64,000 nucleotides of DNA from Cepaea nemoralis. Taxonomy: Eukaryota > Mollusca > Gastropoda > Stylommatophora > Helicidae. The position numbers and the translations under genes were made by a program. Below the pieces are notes generated by a model. That model did not search any database, had not been told where the DNA came from, and saw nothing but the letters and a program-made list of their open reading frames with translations. Positions 8,950 to 19,964 of this stretch are shown here, piece after piece. Positions within the stretch are counted from its first letter, which is position 1; each line of letters begins with the position of its first letter. Location of the stretch: assembly GCA_014155875.1 (NCBI GenBank), contig JACEFZ010025808.1, forward strand, positions 1,336,501 through 1,400,500, read 5' to 3'.

Positions 8950-11835
8950 CTACACTCGAGGGGGGGGGGGGATATGATCATCATCTCACAGGTCGCCTTT
9001 ATTTATATACCAATATACACTCGAGAGGGGGGGGGGAGGGGGTGTGATCATCATCTCACAGGTCGCCTTTATTTATATACCAATACACACTCGAGAGGCG
9101 CGGTGTGATCATCATCTCACAGGTCGCCTTTATTTATATACCAATACACACTCGAGGTGTGGGGGGGGGGGGGGGGGTAATCATCATCTCACAGGTCGCC
9201 TTTATTTATATACCAATACACACTCGAGCGGGGAGGGGGTGTGTGTGTGATCATCATCTCACAGGTCGCGTTTATTTATATAACAATATACACTCGAGAG
9301 GGGGGGGGGAGGGGGTGTGATCATCATCTCACAGGTCGCCTTTATTTATATACCAATACACACTCGAGAGGCGCGGTGTGATCATCATCTCACAGGTCGC
9401 CTTTATTTATATACCAATACACACTCGAGGTGTGGGGGGGGGGGGTAATCATCATCTCACAGGTCGCCTTTATTTATATACCAATACACACTCAAGAGGC
9501 GGGGTGTGATCATCATCTCACAGGTCGCCTTTATTTATATACCAATACACACTCGAGGTGGGGGAGGGGGGTAATCATCATCTCACAGGTCGCCTTTATT
9601 TATATACCAATACACACTCGAGCGGGGAGGGGGGGGGGGGTGTGTGATCATCATCTCACAGGTCGCCTTTATTTATATACCAATACACACTCGAGGTGGG
9701 GGGGGGGGGGGTAATCATCATCTCACAGGTCGCCTTTATTTATATACCAATACACACTCGAGAGGCGGGGTGTGATCATCATCTCACAGGTCGCCTTTAT
9801 TTATATACCAATATACACTCGAGCGGGGAGGGGGGGGGGTGTGATCATCATCTCACAGGTCGCCTTTATTTATATACCAATACACACTCGAGCGGGAAGG
9901 GGGTGTGATCATCATCTCACAGGTCGCCTTTATTTATATACCAATACACACTCGAGAGGCGGGGTGTGATCATCATCTCACAGGTCGCCTTTATTTATAT
10001 ACCAATACACACTCGAGCGGGGAGGGGGTGTGATCATCATCTCACAGGTCGCCTTTATTTATATACCAATACACACTCGAGCGGGGAGGGGGGGGGTGTG
10101 ATCATTATCTCACAGGTCGCCTTTATTTATATACCAATATACACTCGAGAGGCGGGGTGTGATCATCATCTCACAGGTCGCCTTTATTTATATACCAATA
10201 CACACTCGAGAGGCGGGGTGTGATCATCATCTCACAGGTCGCCTTTATTTATATACCAATACACACTCGAGGTGGGGGGGGGGGGGTAATCATCATCTCA
10301 CAGGTCGCCTTTATTTATATACCAATACACACTCGAGAGGCGGGGAGTGATCATCATCTCACAGGTCGCCTTTATTTATATACCAATACACACTCGAGCG
10401 GGGAGCGGGGGGGGGGGTGTGATCATCATCTCACAGGCCGCGTTTATTTATATACCAATACACACTCGAGGTGGGGGGGGGGGGGTAATCATCATCTCAC
10501 AGGTCGCCTTTATTTATATACCAATACACACTCGAGCGGGGAGGGGGTGTGATCATCATCTCACAGGTCGCCTTTATTTATATACCAATACACACTCGAG
10601 AGGCGGGGTGTGATCATCATCTCACAGGTCGCCTTTATTTATATACCAATACACACTCGAGCGGGGAGGGGGGGTGTGATCATCATCTCACAGGTCGCCT
10701 TTATTTATATACCAATACACACTCGAGCGGGGAGGGGGTGTGATCATCATCTCACAGGTCGCCTTTATTTATATACCAATACACACTCGAGAGGCGGGGT
10801 GTGATCATCATCTCACAGGTCGCCTTTATTTATATACCAATACAAACTCGAGCGGGGAGTGGGTGTGATCATCATCTCACAGGTCACCTTTATTTATATA
10901 CCAATACACACTCGAGCGGGGAGGGGGGGGGGTGTGATCATCATCTCACAGGTCGCCTTTATTTATATACCAATACACACTCGAGCGGGGAGGGGGTGTG
11001 ATCATCATCTCACAGGTCGCCTTTATTTATATACCAATACACACTCGAGAGGCGGGGTGTGATCATCATCTCACAGGTCGCCTTTATTTATATACCAATA
11101 CACACTCGAGAGGCGGGGTGTGATCATCATCTCACAGGTGGCCTTTATTTATATACCAATACACACTCGAGAGGCGGGGTGTGATCATCATCTCACAGGT
11201 CGCCTTTATTAATATACCAATACACACTCGAGCTGGGAGGGGGTGTGATCATCATCTCATAGGTCGCCTTTATTTATATACCAATACACACTCGAGCGGG
11301 GAGGGGGGGGGGGTGTGATCATCATCTCACAGGTCGCCTTTAATTATATACCAATACACACTCGAGCGGGGAGGGGGTGTGATCATCATCTCATAGGTCG
11401 CCTTTATTTATATACCAATATACACTCGAGCGGGGAGGGGGTGTGATCATCATCTCACAGGTCGCCATTATTTATATACCAATATACACTCGAGCGGGAG
11501 GGGGTGTGATCATCATCTCACAGGTCGCCTTTATTTATATACCAATACACACTCGAGGGGGGTGTGATCATCATCTCACAGGTCGCCTTTATTCATATAC
11601 CAATACACACTCGGGGGGGGGGTGTGATCATCATCTCACAGGTCGCCTTTATTTTGGACCAAAATACACTCGAGAGGCGGTGTAATCGTCATCTCACTGG
11701 TCGCCTTTATTTATATACCTACATACACTCGAGCGGGGAGGGGGTGTGATCATCATCTCGCCGGTCGCCTTTATGTATATACCAATATACACTCGAGGTG
11801 GGGGGGGGGGGGGGGGGGGTTGATCAACACCTCAC
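8950..11835. repeat. 61-bp minisatellite array with variable G run
   Basis: About 46 head-to-tail units built on TGTGATCATCATCTCACAGG, then TCGCCTTTATTTATATACCA, then ATACACACTCGAG plus a G-rich linker. The core is nearly invariant. The linker between CTCGAG and TGTGATC varies (AGGCGGGG, CGGGGAGGGGG, GTGGGGGGGGGG and others), giving units of roughly 60-72 bp. Linker types recur in blocks, which points to multi-unit duplication. The last copies (from about 11,640) are diverged. Plus-strand open frames of 60-110 residues repeat IIISQVAFIYIPIHT and are not credible genes. Confidence 0.97.
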
Positions 11836-11879
11836 AGTTCGTATTTATTTCTCAAGACATATATCCTGGTACGCATATG

Positions 11880-12004
11880 AGGCCAGGTCGACCTGACAGC
11901 CAGGGTCAAGGTCAGATACCCAATCTGATGGACTCGAACCCACGACCACGGCCTAGGCCTTGTCCGGATGCATGGGATCATTTGTCTGTGTGAACTGTCT
12001 ACTT
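11880..12004 (-). other. possible tRNA-derived SINE fragment (B box only)
   Basis: On the minus strand GTGGTCGTGGGTTCGAGTCC (about 11,931-11,950) contains a good Pol III B box. I could not find a convincing A box about 45 bp upstream, so this may be a decayed SINE or a chance match. Confidence 0.35.
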
Positions 12005-12511
12005 GTCTTCCCAGGATACTGGTCTGTGCAGACATTCTTTCTATTCTTATCATCAAGTAGAACGCTCATCCATGGTCCCGGCAGTTTGTTTCCGCTGTGG
12101 TGTTGGTTGCCATGGCTCACGGGTATTTTAAAAAGTTGCTTAGTGTCAGCATGGACGATCGAATAAGTGCGCTCGTCATTATACATCCGGTGTGCTGATG
12201 CCGATGTCGCGGCAGCTAAAATTTTGACTTTTTGTCTTTGACGTGGGGACGTAAATTACAACTACCGCAGAAATCGGAGTGGGTTCACCAGATGGCGAGG
12301 GATACTGACAATAGAGAAAGCTAATCCACACGCAGAATCCAGCCCAGCGCACCAGAAGTAGTAGCACGTGTGTGAACTACGGCTGAGTTCAAAGCGTGTG
12401 AACGCAAAAAAAAACACACACAAAACAACATGATATTATTTGAGCACAAATAATCTTGAAAACTTAATGGCAATTGACAAAATTGATGTGGGAAAGGTGA
12501 GGGTAAAGATA
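12005..12511. other. unassigned spacer
   Basis: No recognisable domain. A 77-codon minus frame (11,953-12,186) and a 62-codon minus frame (12,179-12,367) are present but match nothing I know. Confidence 0.4.
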
Positions 12512-12680
12512 CAGGCAGGCCCCGCTATACGTCGCCTCGGTATACGTCGTTTCGCTATAACGTCGTTGTTGCATAGGGGACTAACTTCACTTTACGCCGC
12601 TACGTTTCGCAATAACGTTGTTTTGATGCTGGCGATCGGGCTGTTGATATCGGTAGAGCCCATGGTTTACCTCCAACGAT

Positions 12681-12976
12681 GGTAAGGACAATTCATGCAG
12701 ATGCTAACAAAATCAAAGAGGTTGATAAAAACGTTAACCCTTTGAGTGCTTCCAAGATCACTCGTACCAGAAGTATTCTTATGGAGACCATGGAAGCACT
12801 ATTGGCCGTCTAGATTGAAGACCAGAACCAACGGAATATGCCTGTGAGCAAGATGGTTATCCAAGAGAAAGCAAAGTCTCTCTATGAAGATCTAGCCAAG
12901 AAAGCGGGTGCGAGCAGTACTAGTAGTGCCGATGATAGGTTTGGAGCGAGTCGTGGTTAGTTTGATAAGTTAGTTT
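12681..12976 (+). pseudogene. Tigger transposase N-terminal DNA-binding remnant
   Basis: The frame reads TMVRTIHADANKIKEVDKN, LSASKITRTRSILMETMEALL, a stop where Trp is expected, then IEDQNQRNMPVSKMVIQEKA, SLYEDLAKKAG and FGASRG, stop, FDK. This is the CENP-B/Tc5-type helix-turn-helix region of Tigger1-like transposases. Two stop codons sit where tryptophan codons would be, so it is dead. Confidence 0.85.
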
Positions 12977-13208
12977 GTTGGTTAACAATCCACTGATAGT
13001 CGTCGAACGCGTGTCAGTCGTCAGTCACTCCAAGCTAGGATACAGATTCAGATAAGTACCCTTAATATTATTGTCATGTAGTGTGTTTCATGTAGTTTTG
13101 TGTCGGTTTGAGTTTGTTTGTTCTGTGCTGACGAAGGCTTGGGTCGCAACGTCCAGTTTGTTTCTTGTAATCGTGTTTTAGTAAAGCTCACAATCTACTT
13201 CTTGTTCT

Positions 13209-13442
13209 TTGGAGATTCATTCAGTGGTTGGTTTGAGCGCTTTAAGAAGCGTTCAAACCTGCACGAAATTCAGACAACAGGTGAAGCGGCGAGTGCTAAT
13301 ACTGAGGAGGGTGGTTATTGTTCAACGGACATTGGATACATTTTTTGTTTATGCAAAGAAGAGCCAGGAAAAGAGGCAGGAAGAGGTTACAGTTTCATCC
13401 TCAGATGAAGAGGCAGAATTTAATGCCTCCACGTCCCAATAA
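13209..13442 (+). pseudogene. Tigger remnant with C-terminal PCNA-binding-like motif
   Basis: Two pieces in different frames. The first (13,213-13,300) reads DSFSGWFERFKKRSNLHEIQ and GEAASANTEE, the end of the CENP-B-type DNA-binding region. After a frame change the second reads VQRTLDTFFVYAKKSQEKRQ, an acidic tail and a stop at 13,440. QRTLDTFF fits the PIP-box consensus Q-x-x-(I/L/M)-x-x-(F/Y)-(F/Y), reported for pogo transposase. The catalytic domain between the pieces has been deleted. GWFERFKK partly repeats the motif also seen at about 12,955, so the interval 12,970-13,205 may be a further insertion or recombination scar. Confidence 0.75.
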
Positions 13443-13637
13443 CTCTACCACTCGCCCTCCAAACCACCTCTATTTAGCCAATAAATATCAACAACCATCA
13501 AAATAAACATTACTGTGGGACACAATACACTGTATTTCATTTAATTCTATGGGAAATAGTGTTTCGCTATACGTCGTTTCACTTAACGTCGCGTTTTCCA
13601 AGAACGTAACCCCGACGTTAACCGGAGCCTACCTGTA

Positions 13638-13854
13638 CCGGAATGGCTTGGCCATATGGCATAATCAAGATAAGAAGACAGAGCTAATACAAGACTGGTG
13701 ATGGTGTGAGACGACTAGCCGGGACTGCCAACGTTTATTGGTATGGCACAACTAAGTATGGTTATGATCACCATGTTTACAATAAGCCGTAAGGTATGGA
13801 CATAGGACCTTAACTTACCTTTACATTTTGCAGCATTTGTCAGATTTTGAATAA
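13638..13854. other. unassigned spacer
   Basis: No clear feature. A short stretch at 13,640-13,700 may be decayed LINE sequence, but I cannot support it. Confidence 0.4.
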
Positions 13855-14745
13855 CAATGTGGGTTTGTAGAAGGCAATGGTACAGTAAATGCTGTGTATA
13901 CTGAGAACAGTAATTGAACGTTCTATGGAAGTACACAGAGATTTATATCTTTGCTTTATTGACTACACAAAGGCTTTCGATAAAGTGAGACATGTGGACA
14001 TGATAAGGATGCTTGAAGATCTACAAATTGATGCAAAAGACCTTAGACTCATTAAAAGCATATTTTGGAAACAACAAGTTGCCATACAAATTCATAATGA
14101 AGTAGGCCAATATCAGCCTATTAAAAGAGGTATCAGACAGGGATTTGTAATGTCGCCAGATTTTTTTTCTCTGTACAGTGAAAATATTTTCAGAAATATG
14201 GAAGATATGGAAGGAATCAACATTTGGGGACGATACATCAATAACATTAGATATGCAGATGATACAGTCTTGATTGCAGACATTGAACAGGACCTGCGAC
14301 ATTTAGTAGATGCGGTTGTTGCACACAGTGAGCAACTAGGGTTAGAATTGAATAGGAAGTAGACACAGATTATGGTCGTCACCGGGAAGAAGGAAATACC
14401 ACAATGTGATACACGAGTAAACGGGCATATCCTTAAGCAAGTTAATCGGTACAGTTATCTCGGAACAGTCATAACATCTGATGCGAGATGCCATGAAGAG
14501 ATTAGAACAAGAATTGCCTTGACTAAGGTAGCCTTTCGCAAGTTAAAAAACATAGTGACCAATAAAAATATATGAACTGAAACGAGATAAAGAGTGTTGA
14601 AGTGCTACATAGAACCTATACTATTGTATGGATGTGAAGCGTGGACAATGAGCAGTCAACCTGAAAAAACATCTGATGGCTGTGGAAATGTGGTTTTTGA
14701 GGAAAATGCAAAGAATACCATGGACAGACAGAAAAACAAACAACA
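13855..14745 (+). pseudogene. LINE reverse transcriptase relic (same family as 3.3-4.8 kb)
   Basis: Starts in the same RT region as the antisense copy (QCGFVEGNGTVNAVY), shifts frame, then is open at 13,889-14,362 with CFIDYTKAFDKVRHVDMIR, QPIKRGIRQGFVMSPDFFSL and an intact IRYADDTVLIAD. A stop at 14,360 interrupts LELNRK, after which QIMVVTGKKEIPQCD, YSYLGTVITSDAR and ILLYGCEAWTMSS follow. It ends abruptly after QRIPWTDR-equivalent codons near 14,735. There is no endonuclease and no LINE 3' terminus. The catalytic Asp pair is kept, but truncation makes it inactive. Confidence 0.88.
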
Positions 14746-15189
14746 AATAACACTGCATGTCTAGTATGATTGGTGTGTAACAATAGGCAACAAATATCAC
14801 CACTTGCCTAATATCCCTGGATGTGTGTGAACAGGTCTATTGCTTATTTTATTTTACTTGATATAGGTTGTACCAGTTACCTTCCTCAATATTTGTGTCA
14901 TTTAACGAACTGGGTATATATCCTAAATATGTCATTTAATGAGATGTGTATATGTCCAAATATGTAATTACAAATGACAACACAATAGTACTTGACTGTG
15001 AATTGAACCCTCCGAGTTTGAACGGGCCTAATGCTGCCACTAGGCTACGTTGACAGGAGCAATTAAGAATGCAGACTAAGTCAAGGATGTCACTGGTACT
15101 TATACTAGGTAATCTCTGTCACAAAAATGGTAGAAAATGTTGTTGTTAGCGGAAAGGAAAACACGCCTGCAACGTAAATAGAAAGCGGG
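14746..15189. other. unassigned spacer
   Basis: AT-rich with no open frame or repeat I can identify. Confidence 0.5.
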
Positions 15190-16170
15190 AGACAAGAACT
15201 TTGCAATCCAAAGAGAAAAACAGACTGACTGATACATAGAAAGACAGAGAGTTAGAGACACAGACAGACATCAGACAGACAGACAGCGACACAGACATAC
15301 AGACCATATAAAATCTGACAGACAAACAGACAGACAAACAGTCAGGCGGGTATACATACAGAAATACAGAGAGACCGATTCACAGGCAGATGCGGGACGC
15401 AGAGGTGTTTCCAAGGAACCAGGGCCAGGTTCTATACTGGCCAAGACCTATTGACGCGTCCTAGTGGTGCGTCCTGGGCAACAGGGCCCTTTGGGGTCCC
15501 GGCTAAAGTCAGTAGGATCGTGGATTCCTCCGAAGTCGGAGAGTATCTGCCTGCACGGCGAGGAACCACCAGTCTGCACACCAATAAGCCAGACATGAGA
15601 CAACGGATACTCACGCAAACCACAGTTCCTGTATGATATCACACAGATGTTGGACAACAGGATGTCTTCATCCGACATGCAGGACTTCGCGCTTCAGTTC
15701 ACAGCCAGCGAACACAAGCAAGCAAGCACAGGCACATATTGTATACATACGGGCAGACAGACTGCAAACGTATGTACAAACAGACACAGAGCTAGACACA
15801 TAGACACGCATAGAGCCATATGTGCAGAAAGACAGACTGCAGACAATCAGTTAAACACGTGGGTAGACAGACAGAGAGACAGACAGACGGAATCACAGGC
15901 AGACCGACACACCGTACACACACTGATAGAAAGACTAACGACTCATGTGCAAACAGAAAGAAAGCCAGAATCATAATCAGACTGTTGTTGAGTTGAGCTA
16001 GGAACCGACATCTCTGCACTCATGACATTCCCATACGCCCTCCGTCCCTTCGTTCAACAGACAAACAGGCAGAGAGACAGAGACACAGGCAGACACACTG
16101 CAGACAACCAGACAGACAGAGATACAGACTGACAGACTAGCAGGCAGGCAGGCAGGCAGACACCCAGTAA
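15190..16170. repeat. CAGA/GACA-rich simple sequence region
   Basis: Imperfect ACAGACAGACAG blocks at about 15,230-15,390, 15,755-15,960 and 16,050-16,165. They are separated by a more complex GC-balanced segment (15,400-15,720) with no protein similarity that I can see. Confidence 0.85.
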
Positions 16171-16883
16171 TGCTATAAGTCTGGAAACACTGCTGTTTAT
16201 TGGAGGAAAGAAAGATCAGGAATGAAGCGGGGTTTCTGTGTATGGTGTGTTGTCACAAGCTGATCCTGTCGTCTGTCAACTCGCCGATCCTCAGAAAGAT
16301 TTATTTGAATAAGTTTTAAATTGTAAATAGAACTCTGGGGAATCAATCATCGTCCTGTAGCCTTTTTTGCCATCTCGTATAGCATTGTTGTTTATTTTCT
16401 CCTCTCAGCTTTCAGCCATCGTTCTCCATATCTTGTTTGTTTGAAGAATGTGGGCATTGATTTCATCCCTCGTTAATATCTTCGTGCCTTCCGTCTTATC
16501 TTCTTGAATCTATATGGAATTGTCTTGTTTGATGTAATTTTTATGGTATGAAGAAACTAGTGCTCTTCGCGAATTCGGTAACTTGAATGTGTGATGTCTC
16601 ACAATGCATTCGAGCAGCCAGAGGACATGGATTACACTGAGTTCTCCGATGACAGGCCAGACGGATACATACTGCGGTTGTAACTGGTGCCAATAGTATT
16701 ATAACTCATCGCTTGTTGTTGAAGAAGAGGACGGAACACTTATAGGAGTGCTCCGAATACTCATAATCAAACTGTAAGTGGTACTGTTAGTTTTGGAACT
16801 CTTAGCTGGTTGTTGAAGGCGAGGAAGGAGTGTGTATAGGAATGTCCCGATTGCTGTGATGTCGGTTGTTGACTGAATTTAAT
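16171..16883. other. unassigned spacer with a diverged internal duplication
   Basis: AACTCATCGCTTGTTGTTGA at about 16,705 is followed by AAGAGGACGGAACACTTATA. A similar block, AACTCTTAGCTGGTTGTTGA then AGGCGAGGAAGGAGTGTGTA, starts at about 16,798. No genes recognised. Confidence 0.5.
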
Positions 16884-17235
16884 TCAGCTCAACTCAGCTC
16901 AACTCAACACAACTCACAATTCATTATTTAGCCAAAGTCCTGTACAGAACGTCTCTCCCATCACAACCCGTTGGAAGATTCTCGATCTTCTTCCAGTTTC
17001 CAAGCCTCATGCCTTTCCACGCCAAGTGTGTCTTAATGTTAATTGCCCACCGTCGTATTGTTCGATCCCAGCCTCTTCTTCCAGCAATCAAGCTTTCCAT
17101 TATTGTTCTGTCTCAGACATCGTAACATTTAATATGGCCAAAATATTTGAGCTTCATAGACAAGATGAGTAGGTTTCTGCGATGTTCGGATTTTGTAAAA
17201 TGTCAGAATTGTATTGCTTCATGGTCCACTAATGT
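16884..17235 (-). pseudogene. LINE ORF2 C-terminus with CTCAA/TTGAG-type tail
   Basis: Read leftwards: FTKSEHRRNLLILSMKLKYF, GHIKCYDV, stop, DRTIMESLIAGRRGWDRTIR, RWAINIKTHL and LYRTLAK, then TAA (16,924-16,926). The K-x-x-Y-F-G-H-I...GRRGWDR pattern is the LINE zinc-finger-like C-terminal region just before the ORF2 stop. Immediately after, at 16,884-16,917, lies an imperfect TTGAG/TGAGC pentanucleotide tail, as expected for a LINE 3' end. The retained stretch is short, so the insertion is heavily 5'-truncated or later deleted. This LINE family differs from the ones ending in GAT repeats. Confidence 0.8.
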
Positions 17236-17385
17236 CTACAGTATTATAAAACAGTATATTGTGTCTGGTCTGTCGTGGTTCCTTCTTTTTATACCCAAGC
17301 TTGCACAAGTAGCTATCAGTTGCTTTATTTATGATATAACCACTCACACACACACTATCAATACTGTTACTATAACAATTTTTTT

Positions 17386-17476
17386 TGTTCGCATATCTTT
17401 TGCAGGACATCGCTGTCAGCATCAGCATCTTTCAGCTGACTGTTGATTTCTTGGCAAGATTACGCCCAGTAGTTAC
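17386..17476. repeat. left copy of ~90-bp repeat flanking the 23-bp array
   Basis: TTCGCATATCTTTTGCAGGA and the following bases through CTTGGCAAGATT...CAGTAG match, with scattered differences, the block at 19,387-19,475 on the far side of the minisatellite. Confidence 0.85.
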
Positions 17477-17529
17477 TATAACAAATAGCAGTTAAAATAT
17501 ACGCGACTTATTAGTTCTTGTCTGCTACG

Positions 17530-19335
17530 CTTGTTAGCTCCAGTATATCCAGTTTTTTAGCTCCAATTTACCCAGTTTGTTAGCCAAAATCTACCCACTA
17601 TGTTAGCTCAAATCTACCCAGCTTGTTAGCTCCAATCTACCCAGTGTGTTAGCTACAATCTACCCAGCTTGTTAGCTCAAATCTACCCACTATGTTAGCT
17701 CCAATCTACCCAGTGTGTTAGCTCCAATCTACCCAGATTGTTAGCCCAAATCTACCCAGCTTGTTAGCTCCAATCTACCCAGTGTGTTAGCTCCAATCTA
17801 CCCAGCTTGTTAGCTCCAATCTACCCAGTTTGTTAGCTCCAATCTACACAGATTGTTAGCCCAAATCTATCCAGCTTGTTAGCTCCAATCTACCCAGTGT
17901 GTTAGCTCCAATCTACCCAGTGTGTTAGCTCCAATCTACCCAGCTTGTTAGCTCCAATCTACCCAGCTTGTTAGCTCCAATCTACCCAGCTTGTTAGCTC
18001 CAATCTACCCAGCTTGTTAGCTCCAATCTACCCAGTGTGTTAGCTCCAATCTACCCAGTGTGTTAGCTTCAATCTACCCAGCTTGTTAGCTCCAATCTAC
18101 CCAGTTTGTTAGCTCCAATCTACACAGATTGTTAGCCCAAATCTATCCAGCTTGTTAGCTCCAATCTACCCAGTGTGTTAGCTCCAATCTACCCAGTGTG
18201 TTAGCTCCAATCTACCCAGCTTGTTAGCTCCAATCTACCCAGCTTGTTAGCTCCAATCTACCCAGTTTGTTAGCTCCAATCTACCCAGTGTGTTAGCTCC
18301 AATCTACCCAGCTTGTTAGCTCCAATCTACCCAGTTTGTTAGCTCCAATCTACCCAGTGTGTTAGCTCCAATCTACCCAGTGTGTTAGCTCCAATCTACC
18401 CAGTGTGTTAGCTCCAATCTACCCAGTTTGTTAGCTCCAATCTACCCAGCTTGTTAGCTCCAATCTATCCAGCTTGTTAGCTCCAATCTACCCAGTGTGT
18501 TAGCTCCAATCTACCCAGTTTGTTAGCTCCAATCTACCCAGCTTGTTAGCTCCAATCTACCCAGCTTGTTAGCTCCAATCTACCCAGTTTGTTAGCTCCA
18601 ATCTACCCAGTGTGTTAGCTCCAATCTACCCAGTGTGTTAGCTCCAATCTACCCAGTGTGTTAGCTTCAATCTACCCAGATTGTTAGCTCCAATCTACCC
18701 AGTGTGTTAGCTCCAATCTACCCAGTGTGTTAGCTCCAATCTACCCAGTGTGTTAGCTTCAATCTACCCAGTGTGTTAGCTTCAATCTACCCAGATTGTT
18801 AGCCCAAATCTATCCAGCTTGTTAGCCCACATCTACCCAGTTATTGTTAGCTCAAATCTACCCAGGTTGTTAGCCCAAATCTACCCAGTGTGTTAGCTCC
18901 AATCTACCCAGTTTGTTAGCTCCAATCTACCCAGCTTGTTAGCTCCAATCTACCCAGCTTGTTAGCTCCAATCTACCCAGCTTGTTAGCTCCAATCTACC
19001 CAGCTTGTTAGCTCCAATCTACCCAGTGTGTTAGCTCCAATCTACCCAGTGTGTTAGCTCCAATCTACCCAGTGTGTTAGCTCCAATCTACCCAGTGTGT
19101 TAGCTTCAATCTACCCAGATTGTTAGCCCAAATCTATCCAGCTTGTTAGCCCACATCTACCCAGTTATTGTTAGCCCAAATCTACCCAGGTTGTTAGCCC
19201 AAATCTACCCAGTGTGTTAGCTCCAATCTACTCAGTTTGTTAGCTCCAATTTACCAAGTTTTAAGCTCAAATCTACCCAGCTTGTAACTAAACTTGTTAG
19301 CTCCAATCTATCAGCTTGCTTGCTCATGTCTACTC
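17530..19335. repeat. 23-bp minisatellite array
   Basis: About 78 units of TTAGCTCCAATCTACCCAGTGTG, where the last four to five bases vary (GTGTG, GCTTG, GTTTG, GATTG). Units at both edges are diverged (for example AGCTCCAGTATATCCAG at the left). Groups of units with the same end variants recur, indicating multi-unit duplications. Confidence 0.97.
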
Positions 19336-19386
19336 GTTTATTAACACTAGTACTCGCTTATCTACCCAGCTTGTTAGTTCCAATTT

Positions 19387-19475
19387 CGCATATCCTTTAC
19401 AGGACATTGCAGTCAACACCAGCATTTTCAGCTGCTGTTGATGTCTTGGCAAGTTTTTCGTTCAGTAGTTTTCCA
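19387..19475. repeat. right copy of ~90-bp repeat flanking the 23-bp array
   Basis: TTCGCATATCCTTTACAGGA through GATGTCTTGGCAAG...CAGTAG is the diverged partner of the block at 17,386-17,476. After it, a diverged unit (AAGCTCCAGTATATCGAGCT, about 19,678) reappears, so the flank plus array start was probably duplicated together. Confidence 0.85.
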
Positions 19476-19697
19476 TTGCTTTCTGAACGACCCGCTCACA
19501 TACCTCCGTAAGTAACCAGCGCGATGCGATCCGCTGCTGAATCCCACGCAGCTGTGTTTCGTCCGTGGGTATACGGGATTTCGAACAACGTCCTTAAACC
19601 TACGCCAGGGAGACCGGCGATTTCTGCTTAGTAGCTTATATTTATTCAGCTGGCTACCTTGAAACTTAACTGTTTGTAAGCTCCAGTATATCGAGCT
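19476..19697. other. spacer between duplicated flank and SINE
   Basis: About 200 bp with no gene. The last 20 bases resemble a decayed 23-bp array unit. Confidence 0.5.
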
Positions 19698-19925
19698 TCT
19701 CCGTGGCGAAGAGGTTGAGCCGTTTGACTCGGGCTCCGAAGGTTGTGGGTTTGATTCCGGACCGCGTCCTTCGGTTCGTGAGTGAAATTTTTCGGAGACT
19801 CCTGTGGGTCGTCGCTAGAGCTACGGGGTTCGTACTTTGTGCAACGCTTTCCGCGCTGCGGAAAGATACCGAGCCATATGGGATAAACCCGGTGCAATGA
19901 AGTCGACCCTGTCGACATTTAAGCG
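19698..19925 (+). mobile_element. tRNA-derived SINE
   Basis: TGGCGAAGAGG at 19,703-19,713 fits a Pol III A box and GGTTTGATTCC at 19,748-19,758 fits a B box. Their 45-bp spacing is that of a tRNA gene. The head is followed by about 165 bp of non-tRNA body ending near a T/A-rich stretch (CTTTTTTAAAAACC). It cannot be an intact tRNA gene, because no acceptor stem closes after the B box. The flanks on both sides resemble decayed 23-bp units (AGCTCCAGTATATCGAGCT before, CCCAGTTTATTAGCCC after), so it seems to have inserted into the edge of that array. I found no clear target duplication. Confidence 0.75.
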
Positions 19926-19964
19926 ACTTTTTTAAAAACCCAGTTTATTAGCCCGAGCTGTTCT

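Larger units (their letters stand above)
12512..13635 (+). mobile_element. internally deleted Tigger-like element
   Basis: A 1124-bp element between TA dinucleotides (12510-12511 and 13636-13637). The left end is CAGGCAGGCCCCGCTATACG; the right end inward is CAGGTAGGCTCCGGTTAACG. CAGG-starting termini and TA targets are typical of Tigger elements. TATACGTCGTTTC-like motifs recur just inside both ends. Coding remnants of a CENP-B-type transposase lie inside, but no DDE core remains, so movement would need a transposase in trans. Confidence 0.88.

Noticed and set aside
8863..11749. Plus frames with repeated IIISQVAFIYIPIHT
   Set aside because: They track the 61-bp repeat and switch frame whenever a G linker changes length.
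8950..11835. CRISPR-like array
   Set aside because: Core repeats are about 48 bp with G-rich linkers, not unique spacers, in a clearly eukaryotic transposon context.
15432..15678. ORFs between the CAGA-rich blocks
   Set aside because: Short overlapping frames on both strands with no motif.
19698..19770. Functional tRNA gene
   Set aside because: A and B boxes are present, but the acceptor stem does not close and a SINE body follows.
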